A stretch of 64,000 nucleotides of DNA from Pseudomonadota bacterium (GTDB taxonomy: Bacteria; Pseudomonadota; Gammaproteobacteria; Burkholderiales; Burkholderiaceae_B). Position numbers and translations under genes: made by a program. This document shows, in pieces, positions 9,567 to 18,185 of this stretch (position 1 is the stretch's first letter; every line of letters begins with the position of its first letter). The stretch covers positions 124,001 to 188,000 of the forward strand of contig JAEWEV010000008.1 in assembly GCA_023389155.1 (NCBI GenBank). Reading direction: 5' to 3'. The notes beneath the pieces were generated by a model. It did not search any database. It was not told the DNA's origin and saw nothing but the letters and a program-made list of their open reading frames with translations.

Positions 9567-10349
9567 ATGAAACTTGCTACTTGGAATGTCAATTCGCTTA
9601 CCGTCCGCCTGCCCCAGGTACTGGCCTGGCTTGATCAGCATAGTATTGATATTCTTTGCATTCAGGAACTCAAACAGATCAATGAGAAATTCCCGCAGGA
9701 TGCGTTCCGGGAGCTGGGTTACGATGCGGTCTGGACGGGACAGAAAACCTATAACGGTGTGGCCATCCTCTCACGCTCATCTCTTGAAGACGTGGTCGTG
9801 AACAACCCGGAATATCCCGATACCCAGCAGCGTCTGATCACTGCCACCTGCCAGACCAGCCAGGGTCCACTGCGCGTGATTTGTGCGTACTGCCCTAACG
9901 GCAGTGCCTTAGACAGTGAAAAATATGTGTACAAGCTCGAATGGTACGAAGCGCTGAACCGGTTTGTTCAATCTCAGATGAAATTATTCCCAAATCTTGC
10001 CATTTGCGGTGACTACAATATTGCTCCCGAGGAACGCGATGTGCACGCCAAATACACGGGCGATATTCTGGTATCGCCCAAAGAGCGTGCAGCCTTGCAG
10101 GCTCTGAGCGGTCTTGGTCTGACTGATGCTTTCAGGCTGTTCGAGCAGGAAGAAAAACTGTTCAGCTGGTGGGATTACCGGATGATGGGATTTCGAAGAA
10201 ATGCCGGCCTTCGCATAGACCACATTCTGCTGACTGAGTCACTGGTACCGCATTGCACGGAATGCATCATTGACAAGGCACCTCGCGGCAACGAGCAGCC
10301 ATCTGATCACGCGCCGGTGGTGGCTACGCTCTCAATGTCGTTTGCCTGA
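9567..10349 (+). CDS. xthA: Exodeoxyribonuclease III
   Basis: Mg-dependent AP endonuclease and 3'-5' exonuclease of base-excision repair. 260 residues, the usual size for the XthA/ExoA family. The EEP-fold motifs are intact: WNVNSL with Asn7, IQELK with Glu34, CGDYNIAP in the middle and the C-terminal SDHAPVVATL containing the catalytic Asp-His pair. It is divergent from bktB, with about 97 nt between the starts, and is transcribed alone, ending at a hairpin at 10383-10406. Confidence 0.96.
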   Translation: MKLATWNVNSLTVRLPQVLAWLDQHSIDILCIQELKQINEKFPQDAFRELGYDAVWTGQKTYNGVAILSRSSLEDVVVNNPEYPDTQQRLITATCQTSQGPLRVICAYCPNGSALDSEKYVYKLEWYEALNRFVQSQMKLFPNLAICGDYNIAPEERDVHAKYTGDILVSPKERAALQALSGLGLTDAFRLFEQEEKLFSWWDYRMMGFRRNAGLRIDHILLTESLVPHCTECIIDKAPRGNEQPSDHAPVVATLSMSFA

Positions 10350-10382
10350 GATCTGATGGTGGATCGGCCAGAGGCGATAAGT

Positions 10383-10406
10383 ATGCTGGCGTCTGAGCGC
10401 CAGCAT
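10383..10406 (+). terminator. Stem-loop after xthA
   Basis: Perfect 9-bp stem ATGCTGGCG (10383-10391) / CGCCAGCAT (10398-10406) with a 6-nt loop, 34 nt after the xthA stop. The following ATCTTTC is only a weak T-run. It could also serve the convergent gene at 10467. Confidence 0.5.
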
Positions 10407-10466
10407 ATCTTTCATGCAGCCTGCGCCTGCCTTCATGCTGGGGCAGCTGATCAACAATAGCGCTGT

Positions 10467-11030
10467 TTACTCGCCATCAAGAATCTGGTCTTCGAAACTG
10501 GTGGCAGCTTCTTCACTTGCCATCGGAACATACAGAATGCCAGAGGTGATCGGCTTGCTGATGTTAATGATGGAGATCAGGCGATTTTTTTGCGTAACGG
10601 CAAAACTCTTGCCAATATTATTGCTTGTCAGATTGGCCAGACGGTCCTTGCCGGAGGGAGAAAATTCAAGTTTGACGAAAGCCTTGCCGGCACTGTTGCG
10701 TGTCGCGACGGCATTCTGCAGATCATTGCGTGTTAGCGTCTGGGTGGGATCTACGTAGACCAGTACGCCGTTCTGACGGACCGCGGTGTATCCCTGAGTG
10801 GCGTCACGGGAAGCAACGTACATAATCAGTGAAGACGAGGCAACAGATGCGGAAGGTGCAGGTGGTGTGGTGGCCGGCGCTGATGAAGGTGGCGGTGTTG
10901 TGGGCACATCTCCTAAGCGCGTTCCTCCTGTTGAGGAGCGATCCTTTAACATATGATCCATTGTGTCACAGCCTGTCAGAACAAGAGCGACAGCAATCGC
11001 GGCCGAGACTAACCCTTTTTTGGTGTGCAT
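10467..11030 (-). CDS. Lipoprotein with a SecD P1-head-like domain
   Basis: 187 residues. The signal has lipobox VLTGC (lipid Cys21), then a Pro/Ala/Ser/Thr-rich linker to about residue 65. The folded part resembles the periplasmic P1 region of SecD: GVLVYVDPTQTLTRNDLQNA recalls the segment before the head, and FSPSGKDRLANLTSNNIGK followed by RLISIINISKPITSG recalls SecD's head subdomain (LT..NIG..A....VIS...I...I.SG). No transmembrane helices are present, so it is not SecD itself. I infer an outer-membrane lipoprotein exposing a SecD-head-like domain to the periplasm; function unknown. It is transcribed alone, convergent with xthA. Confidence 0.75.
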   Translation of the reverse strand: MHTKKGLVSAAIAVALVLTGCDTMDHMLKDRSSTGGTRLGDVPTTPPPSSAPATTPPAPSASVASSSLIMYVASRDATQGYTAVRQNGVLVYVDPTQTLTRNDLQNAVATRNSAGKAFVKLEFSPSGKDRLANLTSNNIGKSFAVTQKNRLISIINISKPITSGILYVPMASEEAATSFEDQILDGE

Positions 11031-11115
11031 GATCAGTTTCCTTGACGAAGGTTAAATAATATGGCGTCCATTATAGGATATTGTTGTAAATCCGAATGGA
11101 CGCTTTCGTCAGCAA

Positions 11116-11841
11116 TCACAAAAACCGTTCGTGGCTTTTCAGGTAGCGCCATTTTCCCGGAGGCAGGTCCGCCAGAGCTACATTGCCCATCCGTACGCGT
11201 TTCAATCCAACCACATTGAGGCCAACCATCTGGCACATACGACGGATTTGGCGCTTTTTGCCTTCCTGCAGAATAAATTTCAACTGGTCATCGTTCTGCC
11301 AGGTAACTTGCGCCGGACGCAATAACTCACCGTCTAGCGACAAACCATGATTGAGCAGCTGCAGGCCATTGCCGCTGATTTTCCCCTCTACCCTGACCAG
11401 ATATTCCTTCTCCACTTCGGAGTCTTCGCCGATTAGCTGACGCGCGATGCGTCCGTCCTGGGTCAGCACCAGCAGGCCCTGCGAATCAATGTCCAGCCGC
11501 CCTGCGGGAGCCAGCCCGCGCAAATGCGACGGCGTGAAGGTATGTTTGTCACGATCATACTGTCTGTCCTGTGTCACCAGGGTCACGGCCGGGCGGTATC
11601 CATCTTCAGCCTGACCTGACACGTATCCCACGGGTTTATTCAGGATAATCGTTACCCTGGCTGTTTGCCTGGCCTGTGCCGATTTGTCCAGCGTAATCGT
11701 CTGATTGGGGAAGGCTTTTTCGCCCAGTGTGGCAACCTTGCCGTCAACGCGCACCCAGCCGCGCTCAATATATGCGTCTGCTTCACGGCGGGAACACAGT
11801 CCACGCTCTGCCAGCAACTTTGATATTCTAGTCTTTTCCAT
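11116..11841 (-). CDS. rRNA pseudouridine synthase, RsuA/RluB/RluF family
   Basis: Isomerises a specific uridine in rRNA to pseudouridine. 241 residues. An N-terminal S4 RNA-binding domain (residues 5-50, ISKLLAERGLCSRREADAYI) is followed by the catalytic domain with GRLDIDSQG; the catalytic Asp is 117. The C-terminal EGKKRQIRRMCQMVGL motif is characteristic. Length and the QIRRMC form suggest RluF (23S U2604) more than RsuA (16S U516), but I cannot assign the target. It is a single gene, divergent from ubiC. Confidence 0.88.
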   Translation of the reverse strand: MEKTRISKLLAERGLCSRREADAYIERGWVRVDGKVATLGEKAFPNQTITLDKSAQARQTARVTIILNKPVGYVSGQAEDGYRPAVTLVTQDRQYDRDKHTFTPSHLRGLAPAGRLDIDSQGLLVLTQDGRIARQLIGEDSEVEKEYLVRVEGKISGNGLQLLNHGLSLDGELLRPAQVTWQNDDQLKFILQEGKKRQIRRMCQMVGLNVVGLKRVRMGNVALADLPPGKWRYLKSHERFL

Positions 11842-11966
11842 TTGATTCCGTTTGCTTACGCAAATTTGCTATAGTGTCTTTCTTTGTCCGGACCTCCGGA
11901 CGATTCTGTATGATTGCGGTCACCTTACGTACCGTAACTAGCCGCCCTACCGGCATCCTGCGACTC

Positions 11967-12536
11967 ATGAAGCCTGAATCTCACTCACCCGGCTGGCTGC
12001 TCCGGCCATCGCCCAAACTTGACCCCATCCAGAAGTACTGGCTGTTCCGGCCGGGCCCGCTTACTCAGGGTCTGCGCAGGCAGGGCGATGTTCGTATTCA
12101 GGTCATTGGTGAATTTGCCGAATTGGTGAGTTCCGACGAAATGCGCACGATCCGCGAAACAGCCGACACAATGGTCTGGGTTCGCGAGATCTGCATGTCC
12201 ATTGATGGTACGCCGGCAGTTGTTGCGCGAAGCATTACGCCACTGGATGCTGCCCGATCAGTCTGGCAGGCGGTTCGCCGGCTTCGAACGCGACCCCTGG
12301 CTGATATCCTGTATCACGATCCGGCTATTGTACGATCAGTGTTCGAGTCCTGCATAGCGAAATCGCCCTTGCCCATATATAAAGCGGTTCAGCGCGCCGG
12401 GCAACGCCCCTCTTGTGGCCACTCAACATTGCTCGCCCGTCGTTCGGTGTTCTGGAAAAAAGGCGAGCCCTTGCAGGTGACCGAGTGCTTTCTGCCCGTC
12501 TTCTGGACGCAGCTACTCAGGCACCCTCGCGCCTGA
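11967..12536 (+). CDS. ubiC: Chorismate--pyruvate lyase
   Basis: Converts chorismate to 4-hydroxybenzoate plus pyruvate, the first committed step of ubiquinone synthesis. With ATG 11967 the protein has 189 residues. The family pattern is visible: RPGPLTQGLRRQG at 28-40, VWVREICMSIDGTP with Arg73 (the Arg of the active site in E. coli UbiC), ARSITP at 87-92 and a terminal VTECFLP with Glu173 matching the catalytic Glu. The region just before ARRSVFW carries a longer loop than E. coli. The start is uncertain: ATG 11910 or GTG 11874 are in frame but lie close to the likely promoter. No ubiA is adjacent. Confidence 0.82.
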   Translation: MKPESHSPGWLLRPSPKLDPIQKYWLFRPGPLTQGLRRQGDVRIQVIGEFAELVSSDEMRTIRETADTMVWVREICMSIDGTPAVVARSITPLDAARSVWQAVRRLRTRPLADILYHDPAIVRSVFESCIAKSPLPIYKAVQRAGQRPSCGHSTLLARRSVFWKKGEPLQVTECFLPVFWTQLLRHPRA

Positions 12537-12747
12537 TCCGCCAGTGTGCCGGATTAAGCTGATTAGCCTAAGATGCATGACACCGTTGTCAGCTCGTCGC
12601 ATACGGCTGGAGCGACATCCTCTCAGTCCCGGTTGCAACAGCCGATGCGGTGCTCGCCCGGCTGGCCGGGGATGCGTACAAGAGGTGAAAATTTATCAGG
12701 TGGCAGAATGCATGCGTTAGGAGCCAACTATGCAGTCAGCGGCGGAT

Positions 12748-13086
12748 TTACAGCGCGTTGTCGTCCTGTTCTCCGGTACGGATACGTATTGCACGTTCTA
12801 CAGGCGTCACAAAAATTTTCCCATCACCGATTTTTCCTGTACGCGCTGCCTTGATAATGGCTTCGATGGCTGAATCAACCAGGTTGTCCGAAATGACGAC
12901 TTCCACCCGCACTTTTGGCAGGAAATCCACCACATACTCGGCCCCGCGATACAGCTCGGTGTGCCCTTTCTGACGGCCAAACCCTTTTACTTCAGCAACG
13001 GTCAGGCCGCTAACGCCGATATCTGCCAGAGATTCACGAACTTCATCGAGCTTGAAGGGTTTTATGATGGCTGTTATTAATTTCAC
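12748..13086 (-). CDS. glnB: Nitrogen regulatory protein P-II
   Basis: Trimeric signal protein sensing 2-oxoglutarate and ATP/ADP and controlling glutamine synthetase adenylylation and NtrBC. 112 residues, the standard length. The T-loop ELYRGAEYVVDFLPK contains the uridylylation site Tyr51; the B-loop TGKIGDGKIFV and C-loop RIRTGEQD are intact. It lies downstream of nadE with 76 nt between, an arrangement I recall from other betaproteobacteria. No amtB is next to it, which argues for GlnB rather than GlnK, though sequence alone does not settle that. Confidence 0.93.
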   Translation of the reverse strand: MKLITAIIKPFKLDEVRESLADIGVSGLTVAEVKGFGRQKGHTELYRGAEYVVDFLPKVRVEVVISDNLVDSAIEAIIKAARTGKIGDGKIFVTPVERAIRIRTGEQDDNAL

Positions 13087-13162
13087 GTGGTTTCCTTTTC
13101 TTTACGGGGACATGGCCCCGCTTTTTACTGGAAAAGAATAGCATATTTTTTCGACATACCGA

Positions 13163-14827
13163 CTAGAATCGATAGCCGTTGGTTATCGGAAATCGCCAAT
13201 CCCGACCGAATGCACGCGTGGTGATTTTCGGACCCGGCGCACCCTGGCGCCGCTTGTACTCGTTGATGCGCACCAGTCGTGCCACTTTTTCAACATCCTC
13301 GCGCGCAAAGCCCTGACTGATAATCGCCTCTACCGAGTCATTATGCTCCATCAGATGTTCCAGAATGGCATCAAGCACATCGTAATCCGGCAGGCTGTCC
13401 TGATCGGTCTGGTCTTCGCGCAACTCCGCGGAGGGCGGCCTTGTAATTATCCGTTCCGGGATGATTGCCGATTGTGTATTTCTCCAGCATGCCAGCCGAT
13501 ACACAAGTGTCTTGGGAATGTCCTTCAATGGCGCGTATCCGCCAACCATATCACCGTAGAGTGTGCAGTAACCGGTGGCGAGTTCCGATTTATTGCCTGT
13601 GGTCAGTACAATTGCATTGAATTTATTGGATAAGGCCATCAGCAGGGTTCCGCGAATTCGGGCCTGCAGGTTTTCTTCTGTCGTGTCCTGGGGCAGATCG
13701 CCAAAAACAGGATCCAACGCCTGCAGATAGCGCTCAAACATCGGTGAAATGGCGACTTCGTCGTAACGCACCTTCAGACGATTGATCATGTCCTGCGAAT
13801 CATTGATCGAGATATCGGCGGTGAAGCGGGACGGCATCATGACAGCATGCAGGTTTTCTGCGCCAATCGCATCGACCGCGATTGCCAGAACAACAGCCGA
13901 GTCGATGCCACCAGACAGTCCGAGCACGGCCTTTTTAAAGAAATTCTTACCCAGATAGTCTCGGGTTCCCATTACCAGCCCACGCCAGATTTCGGCTTCT
14001 GCCGGTTCTTCTTGTAACGGGGCATTCAGGGCGTGGGAGGCGTGATCTCCCAAAGGCATCGGCGCCTGTGCCTGCATGCCGCCGTTCGAATCCACCCGCA
14101 CACGGCCAATAGCTTCGCAGAAGCTATTCAACTCGGAAACAATTCGGCCCTGGCTATCCAGCACAAAGGAGTGCCCGTCAAAAATCAGTTCGTCCTGGCC
14201 ACCCACCAGATTGCAATAGACGGCGGCCATCCCGACATCGGTCACATTGCGCCGGACAATGCCAAGCCGAATATCATGCTTGCGAACAACGTAAGGAGAT
14301 GCATTAAGAATCAGTAATGTATCGGCACCGGCTTCCCGGGCAGCAGTTGCAGCGCGGCTGAACCAGACATCTTCACAAATGGTGACGCCGAAAGTCTGTT
14401 GCCCTACGGTAAACACCAGGGGTTTGCGACCAGGCGAGAAATAACGTTTCTCGTCAAAAACGGAATAATTGGGCAGCTCCTGCTTCTGGTACGTACCCAG
14501 ACAATCACCATTGAGAAACACACTGGCCGCATTGAAGGTGCCTTTTTCTGTATTCACGACATGGCCTAGCACGACATGCAAATTCTGAAATGCGGACAGT
14601 TCAGCCTGCAGCGATTCAAGTGCAGCCTGCTGGTCGGCCAGGAACTGGCAACGCAACAGCAGATCTTCTGGTGCGTAGCCTGTCAGGGCCAGTTCAGGCA
14701 ACAGCAGAATGTCATGACCCTGCTCATGAGCCAGTGCTGCTGCCTGGACGATGCGACTTGCGTTGCCGGCAAGATCCCCGACTTTCTGATTGATTTGTGC
14801 AAATGCGATACTGACCGATGTTTCCAT
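13163..14827 (-). CDS. nadE: Glutamine-dependent NAD+ synthetase
   Basis: Last step of NAD synthesis: amidates deamido-NAD using ammonia from glutamine. 554 residues from ATG 14827; an in-frame GTG at 14866 would add 13 residues that do not fit the family. The N-terminal nitrilase-type amidase domain has the triad Glu45, Lys115 (YQKQELPN) and Cys151 (TICEDVWF). The C-terminal synthetase domain has the ATP-pyrophosphatase loop SGGIDS at 305-310. The presence of both domains means glutamine can be the nitrogen donor, which fits its pairing with glnB downstream. Confidence 0.95.
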   Translation of the reverse strand: METSVSIAFAQINQKVGDLAGNASRIVQAAALAHEQGHDILLLPELALTGYAPEDLLLRCQFLADQQAALESLQAELSAFQNLHVVLGHVVNTEKGTFNAASVFLNGDCLGTYQKQELPNYSVFDEKRYFSPGRKPLVFTVGQQTFGVTICEDVWFSRAATAAREAGADTLLILNASPYVVRKHDIRLGIVRRNVTDVGMAAVYCNLVGGQDELIFDGHSFVLDSQGRIVSELNSFCEAIGRVRVDSNGGMQAQAPMPLGDHASHALNAPLQEEPAEAEIWRGLVMGTRDYLGKNFFKKAVLGLSGGIDSAVVLAIAVDAIGAENLHAVMMPSRFTADISINDSQDMINRLKVRYDEVAISPMFERYLQALDPVFGDLPQDTTEENLQARIRGTLLMALSNKFNAIVLTTGNKSELATGYCTLYGDMVGGYAPLKDIPKTLVYRLACWRNTQSAIIPERIITRPPSAELREDQTDQDSLPDYDVLDAILEHLMEHNDSVEAIISQGFAREDVEKVARLVRINEYKRRQGAPGPKITTRAFGRDWRFPITNGYRF

Positions 14828-14939
14828 TATCCCGCTCTGTTTCTTTTGCGAACCATTGATTATCACACAAGCATCTGAAATCAGCGTCTAAAATACCGGT
14901 GATTAACGCAAAATACCGACATTGGACAGATCAGAACAC

Positions 14940-16355
14940 ATGACGACAGACAGCCCTAACCCAAGCAATCAATTCGACAAAAAAGCCGAGGCCTGGTCGG
15001 CTCGATTTTCCGAGCCCGTATCCGAGCTGGTAAAACGCTATACCGCCTCGGTGGATTTTGACAAGCGACTTGCCCGATTTGACATCCAGGGTTCGCTCGC
15101 GCATGCCACCATGCTGGCAACCACGGGGGTCATTTCAAAAGAGGATCTGGCTGCCATCGAAAAAGGCATGGAGCAGATTCTTGAGGAAATTGATGCAGGC
15201 AAGTTTACCTGGCTGCTGGATCTGGAAGATGTTCACCTGAACATAGAGAAACGACTGGTGGAACTGATTGGTGATGCCGGTAAGCGTCTGCATACCGGGC
15301 GTTCGCGTAACGATCAGGTTGCAACGGATATCCGCTTGTGGCTGCGTTCCGAAATCGATATTTCACTGGTACTCATTAACCAACTGCGACGTGCACTGGC
15401 AAAAGTAGCCCTGGAACACCATGATACGATCATGCCTGGCTTCACTCACCTTCAGGTGGCGCAACCGGTCACATTCGGCCATCATCTGCTTGCCTACGCC
15501 GAGATGTTTGCCCGTGACGCCGAAAGACTTGCCGATTGCCGCAAGCGTTGCAATCGCCTCCCCCTGGGTGCTGCAGCCTTGGCCGGCACATCGTACCCTA
15601 TTGACCGTGAACAGGTTGCCAAGCTGCTGGAATTTGATGGCGTATGCCGCAACTCCCTTGACGCAGTATCTGATCGGGACTTCGCCATTGAGTTCTGCGC
15701 CGCCGTTTCACTTGTCATGACGCATATTTCACGCCTGTCAGAAGAGCTCATCCTGTGGATGAGTCCGCGGGTTGGCTTTATTGACCTGGCAGACCGTTTC
15801 TGCACCGGCAGTTCCATCATGCCGCAAAAGAAAAACCCGGATGTTCCCGAGCTTGCGCGCGGCAAAACAGGCAGGGTCAATGGCAACCTGATCGGCCTTC
15901 TGACGCTCATGAAAGGCCAGCCACTGGCGTATAACAAGGATAATCAGGAAGACAAGGAAGGTTTGTTTGATTCCGCGGATACGCTGCGCGACACGCTGAC
16001 CATCTTCGCCGACATGATTGGTGGTATCCGCGTACGTAAGCAGGCAATGCGCGACGCGGCGCTGATGGGGTTTTCCACGGCAACAGATCTGGCCGACTAT
16101 TTGGTGAAAAAAGGCCTGCCCTTCCGCGATGCACATGAAACGGTTGCGCTGGCAGTGCGGCACTGCGAAGAAAAGCAATGCGATCTGGCCGACCTGACGC
16201 TGGAAGATATGCGCAAATTCAATGCCTCTATCGAAAGTGACGTGTTTGACGTCCTGACGCTGGAAGGCTCGGTTTCCGCCCGTTCCCACGTCGGCGGCAC
16301 CGCGCCCGCCCGTGTCAGGGAAGAAGCTGAGCGGGTGCTGGCGGAACTGGCCTGA
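14940..16355 (+). CDS. argH: Argininosuccinate lyase
   Basis: Cleaves argininosuccinate to arginine and fumarate, the last step of arginine synthesis. 471 residues from ATG 14940; a TTG six codons upstream is in frame but unlikely. The fumarase/aspartase superfamily signature GSSIMPQKKNPDVPE, with the catalytic Ser loop, is near residues 290-300. HTGRSRNDQVATD (substrate binding) is near residue 120 and TAxP-like HLQVAQPVTFGHH near 175. It is divergent from nadE with about 110 nt between starts. No other arg genes are adjacent. Confidence 0.96.
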   Translation: MTTDSPNPSNQFDKKAEAWSARFSEPVSELVKRYTASVDFDKRLARFDIQGSLAHATMLATTGVISKEDLAAIEKGMEQILEEIDAGKFTWLLDLEDVHLNIEKRLVELIGDAGKRLHTGRSRNDQVATDIRLWLRSEIDISLVLINQLRRALAKVALEHHDTIMPGFTHLQVAQPVTFGHHLLAYAEMFARDAERLADCRKRCNRLPLGAAALAGTSYPIDREQVAKLLEFDGVCRNSLDAVSDRDFAIEFCAAVSLVMTHISRLSEELILWMSPRVGFIDLADRFCTGSSIMPQKKNPDVPELARGKTGRVNGNLIGLLTLMKGQPLAYNKDNQEDKEGLFDSADTLRDTLTIFADMIGGIRVRKQAMRDAALMGFSTATDLADYLVKKGLPFRDAHETVALAVRHCEEKQCDLADLTLEDMRKFNASIESDVFDVLTLEGSVSARSHVGGTAPARVREEAERVLAELA

Positions 16356-16498
16356 CACTGAATCGTTAAAGGCGCTTCCCCTACATCACAGTAAAAGCAC
16401 GAATGAAATTGGGGGAAGGCCACTACAGGCCAGGTTCATGCATTGGTCAGCCTGAGCTTTGATCGACAACGGCTTTGCGGGTAGAGACCGCCCTGGCC

Positions 16499-17842
16499 TT
16501 ATTTTTCTTCAGCAATACCGGTCACGGGTGCACCGCTCTCAAAGACAGCGATAGATTCGACATGCCCCGTGTGTGGGAACATATTAACCACGCCTGCAGC
16601 GCGCAGTTGATAGCCGCCTTCATGCACCAGAATACCGGCGTCTCGTGCCAGCGTCGACGGATTACAGGACACATAGACGATGCGTGTCGGCCGCTCATGT
16701 TTTTCGAGCTGTGCCAGAGCCTGCGCAACAGCCTGCGCGCCCTCCCGTGGCGGATCGATTAGCATGCGATCAAAGTGGCCCAGCTCACGTAGCCAGTTGA
16801 CGTCCACCTCAAACAGATTCAACGTGGCAAAACGGGTTTTGTCCTGCAGCCCATGCTGGCCCGCAGCCTGCAGCGCCCGTTCTGTCAGGAGGCTGCTGCC
16901 CTCTACACCCACGACTTCCCGAGACAGTGTAGCCAGGGGCAAGGTGAAGTTACCAAGTCCACAGAAGAGGTCGGCTACCCTGTCTTTTTCCCCAACTTCA
17001 AGCAAATTCAAGGCCTTGGCAATTAGCGCACGATTGATGAAGTAATTGACCTGGGTGAAATCGGTCGGCTTATAAGGCATTTTCAGGCCAAATTGTGGCA
17101 GGTGATAGTAGAGAGAGTCTGCCTGTTCCGGATGCATAGGCTTGACGGTGTCCGGCCCCTTTGATTGCAGCCACCAGACCACATTATATTTTGAGGCAAA
17201 AGCGTCAAGTTTTTCCAGATCCGCATTTGAAAGAGGTTCCAGATGGCGCAGTAGCAAAGCAGTAGTTGCATCACCTACGGCGACTTCTATTTGCGGAATT
17301 TTTTCGTCAATACTCAGGCTGCCGATCAGTTCCCGCAAGGGCACCAGCATATCGGAAACATACGGAGGCAGCACATGACATTCAGTCATATCGGTCACAT
17401 ACCGGCTTTTGCGTTCATGAAAACCGACAAGCACCTTGCCTTTTTTTATCACTTTGCGGACCGATAAGCGGGCACGATACCGATAACCCCAGCTTGGTCC
17501 CTGTAACGGTGGTAAAACCCGAGGCACGCGCATTTTGGCAATATGCGTGAAGCAGTCTTCGAGCGCTCGCTGCTTGATGGCAACCTGAGCTGCAATATCC
17601 AGATGCTGCATCACGCAACCACCACAGATACCAAAATTGGGACACTTTGGCGTGACACGCTGGCTGGATTCCTTCCGGATCGATGTCATGCGGGCAATTT
17701 CATAAGAAGGTTTGCGACGAACAATGTCGGCTGTCACTTTTTCGGAAGGCAGTGCGCCTTCAACGAAAATAGCCTTGCCGTCACGTCGGGCAATGCCGCG
17801 TGCCTCCAGATCAAGGGACTCGATGGTAAATATTTCCTGCAT
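16499..17842 (-). CDS. rlmD: 23S rRNA (uracil-1939-C5)-methyltransferase RlmD
   Basis: SAM-dependent methylation of U1939 in 23S rRNA. 447 residues. An N-terminal TRAM-type RNA-binding segment (residues 1-55) is followed by the four iron-sulfur ligands Cys67, Cys73, Cys76 (CPNFGICGGC) and Cys155 (MTECHV). The Rossmann methyltransferase domain has DLFCGLGNFTLPLA and DRMLIDPPREGA, and the catalytic nucleophile is Cys393 in YVSCNPSTLARD. Convergent with argH. RumB/RlmC is the alternative, but the TRAM domain and length favour RlmD. Confidence 0.94.
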   Translation of the reverse strand: MQEIFTIESLDLEARGIARRDGKAIFVEGALPSEKVTADIVRRKPSYEIARMTSIRKESSQRVTPKCPNFGICGGCVMQHLDIAAQVAIKQRALEDCFTHIAKMRVPRVLPPLQGPSWGYRYRARLSVRKVIKKGKVLVGFHERKSRYVTDMTECHVLPPYVSDMLVPLRELIGSLSIDEKIPQIEVAVGDATTALLLRHLEPLSNADLEKLDAFASKYNVVWWLQSKGPDTVKPMHPEQADSLYYHLPQFGLKMPYKPTDFTQVNYFINRALIAKALNLLEVGEKDRVADLFCGLGNFTLPLATLSREVVGVEGSSLLTERALQAAGQHGLQDKTRFATLNLFEVDVNWLRELGHFDRMLIDPPREGAQAVAQALAQLEKHERPTRIVYVSCNPSTLARDAGILVHEGGYQLRAAGVVNMFPHTGHVESIAVFESGAPVTGIAEEK

Positions 17843-18083
17843 GGCTGACCTCTGTATTGCGAACGCGTTATTTTAATGAGACTACTAGACAAGTTGGCCG
17901 CAAAACGCAGCAAGTCCAAACAAATATCATGGATTTTCCGCAACGGCGCGGTATTTCACATTCCATTTTCCGCTCCCGAGCCACCGTGACGGATGGTGTT
18001 GAGGCACAAAATACTGAGCCGAGTTGCTGCCGCCTCTGAGACCGGTATCCGGATCTGCTCTCCCCCGGCCTGCAGCCGCCTAA
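17843..18083. other. Intergenic region between rlmD and the Spy-like gene
   Basis: About 340 nt separate the rlmD start from the Spy-like stop. The part nearest the Spy gene holds its terminator (18084-18112). The rest presumably carries the rlmD promoter; I see no gene or other structure. Confidence 0.5.
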
Positions 18084-18112
18084 TAAAAAACCCGCCAGCT
18101 GTTGCTGACGGG
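18084..18112 (-). terminator. Rho-independent terminator of the Spy-like gene
   Basis: On the minus strand CCCGTCAGC pairs with GCTGGCGGG (one G-U pair, loop AACA), followed by TTTTTTATTA. It lies about 75 nt past the stop at 18186. Confidence 0.85.
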
Positions 18113-18185
18113 CACTACGGCACTCACGCTCTTTCACCCTGCCCCGCCTCACTTCCCGGAAAGGCGCGAAGGGCGACTGACGTGA

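Noticed and set aside
11874..11966. Longer N-terminus for UbiC (GTG 11874 or ATG 11910)
   Set aside because: The extra residues do not match the family, and a likely -10 box (TATAGT at about 11871) overlaps the GTG; ATG 11967 is kept with moderate confidence.
12573..12854. 93-codon plus-strand frame between ubiC and glnB
   Set aside because: It runs into glnB antisense, has no site and is not protein-like; treated as chance.
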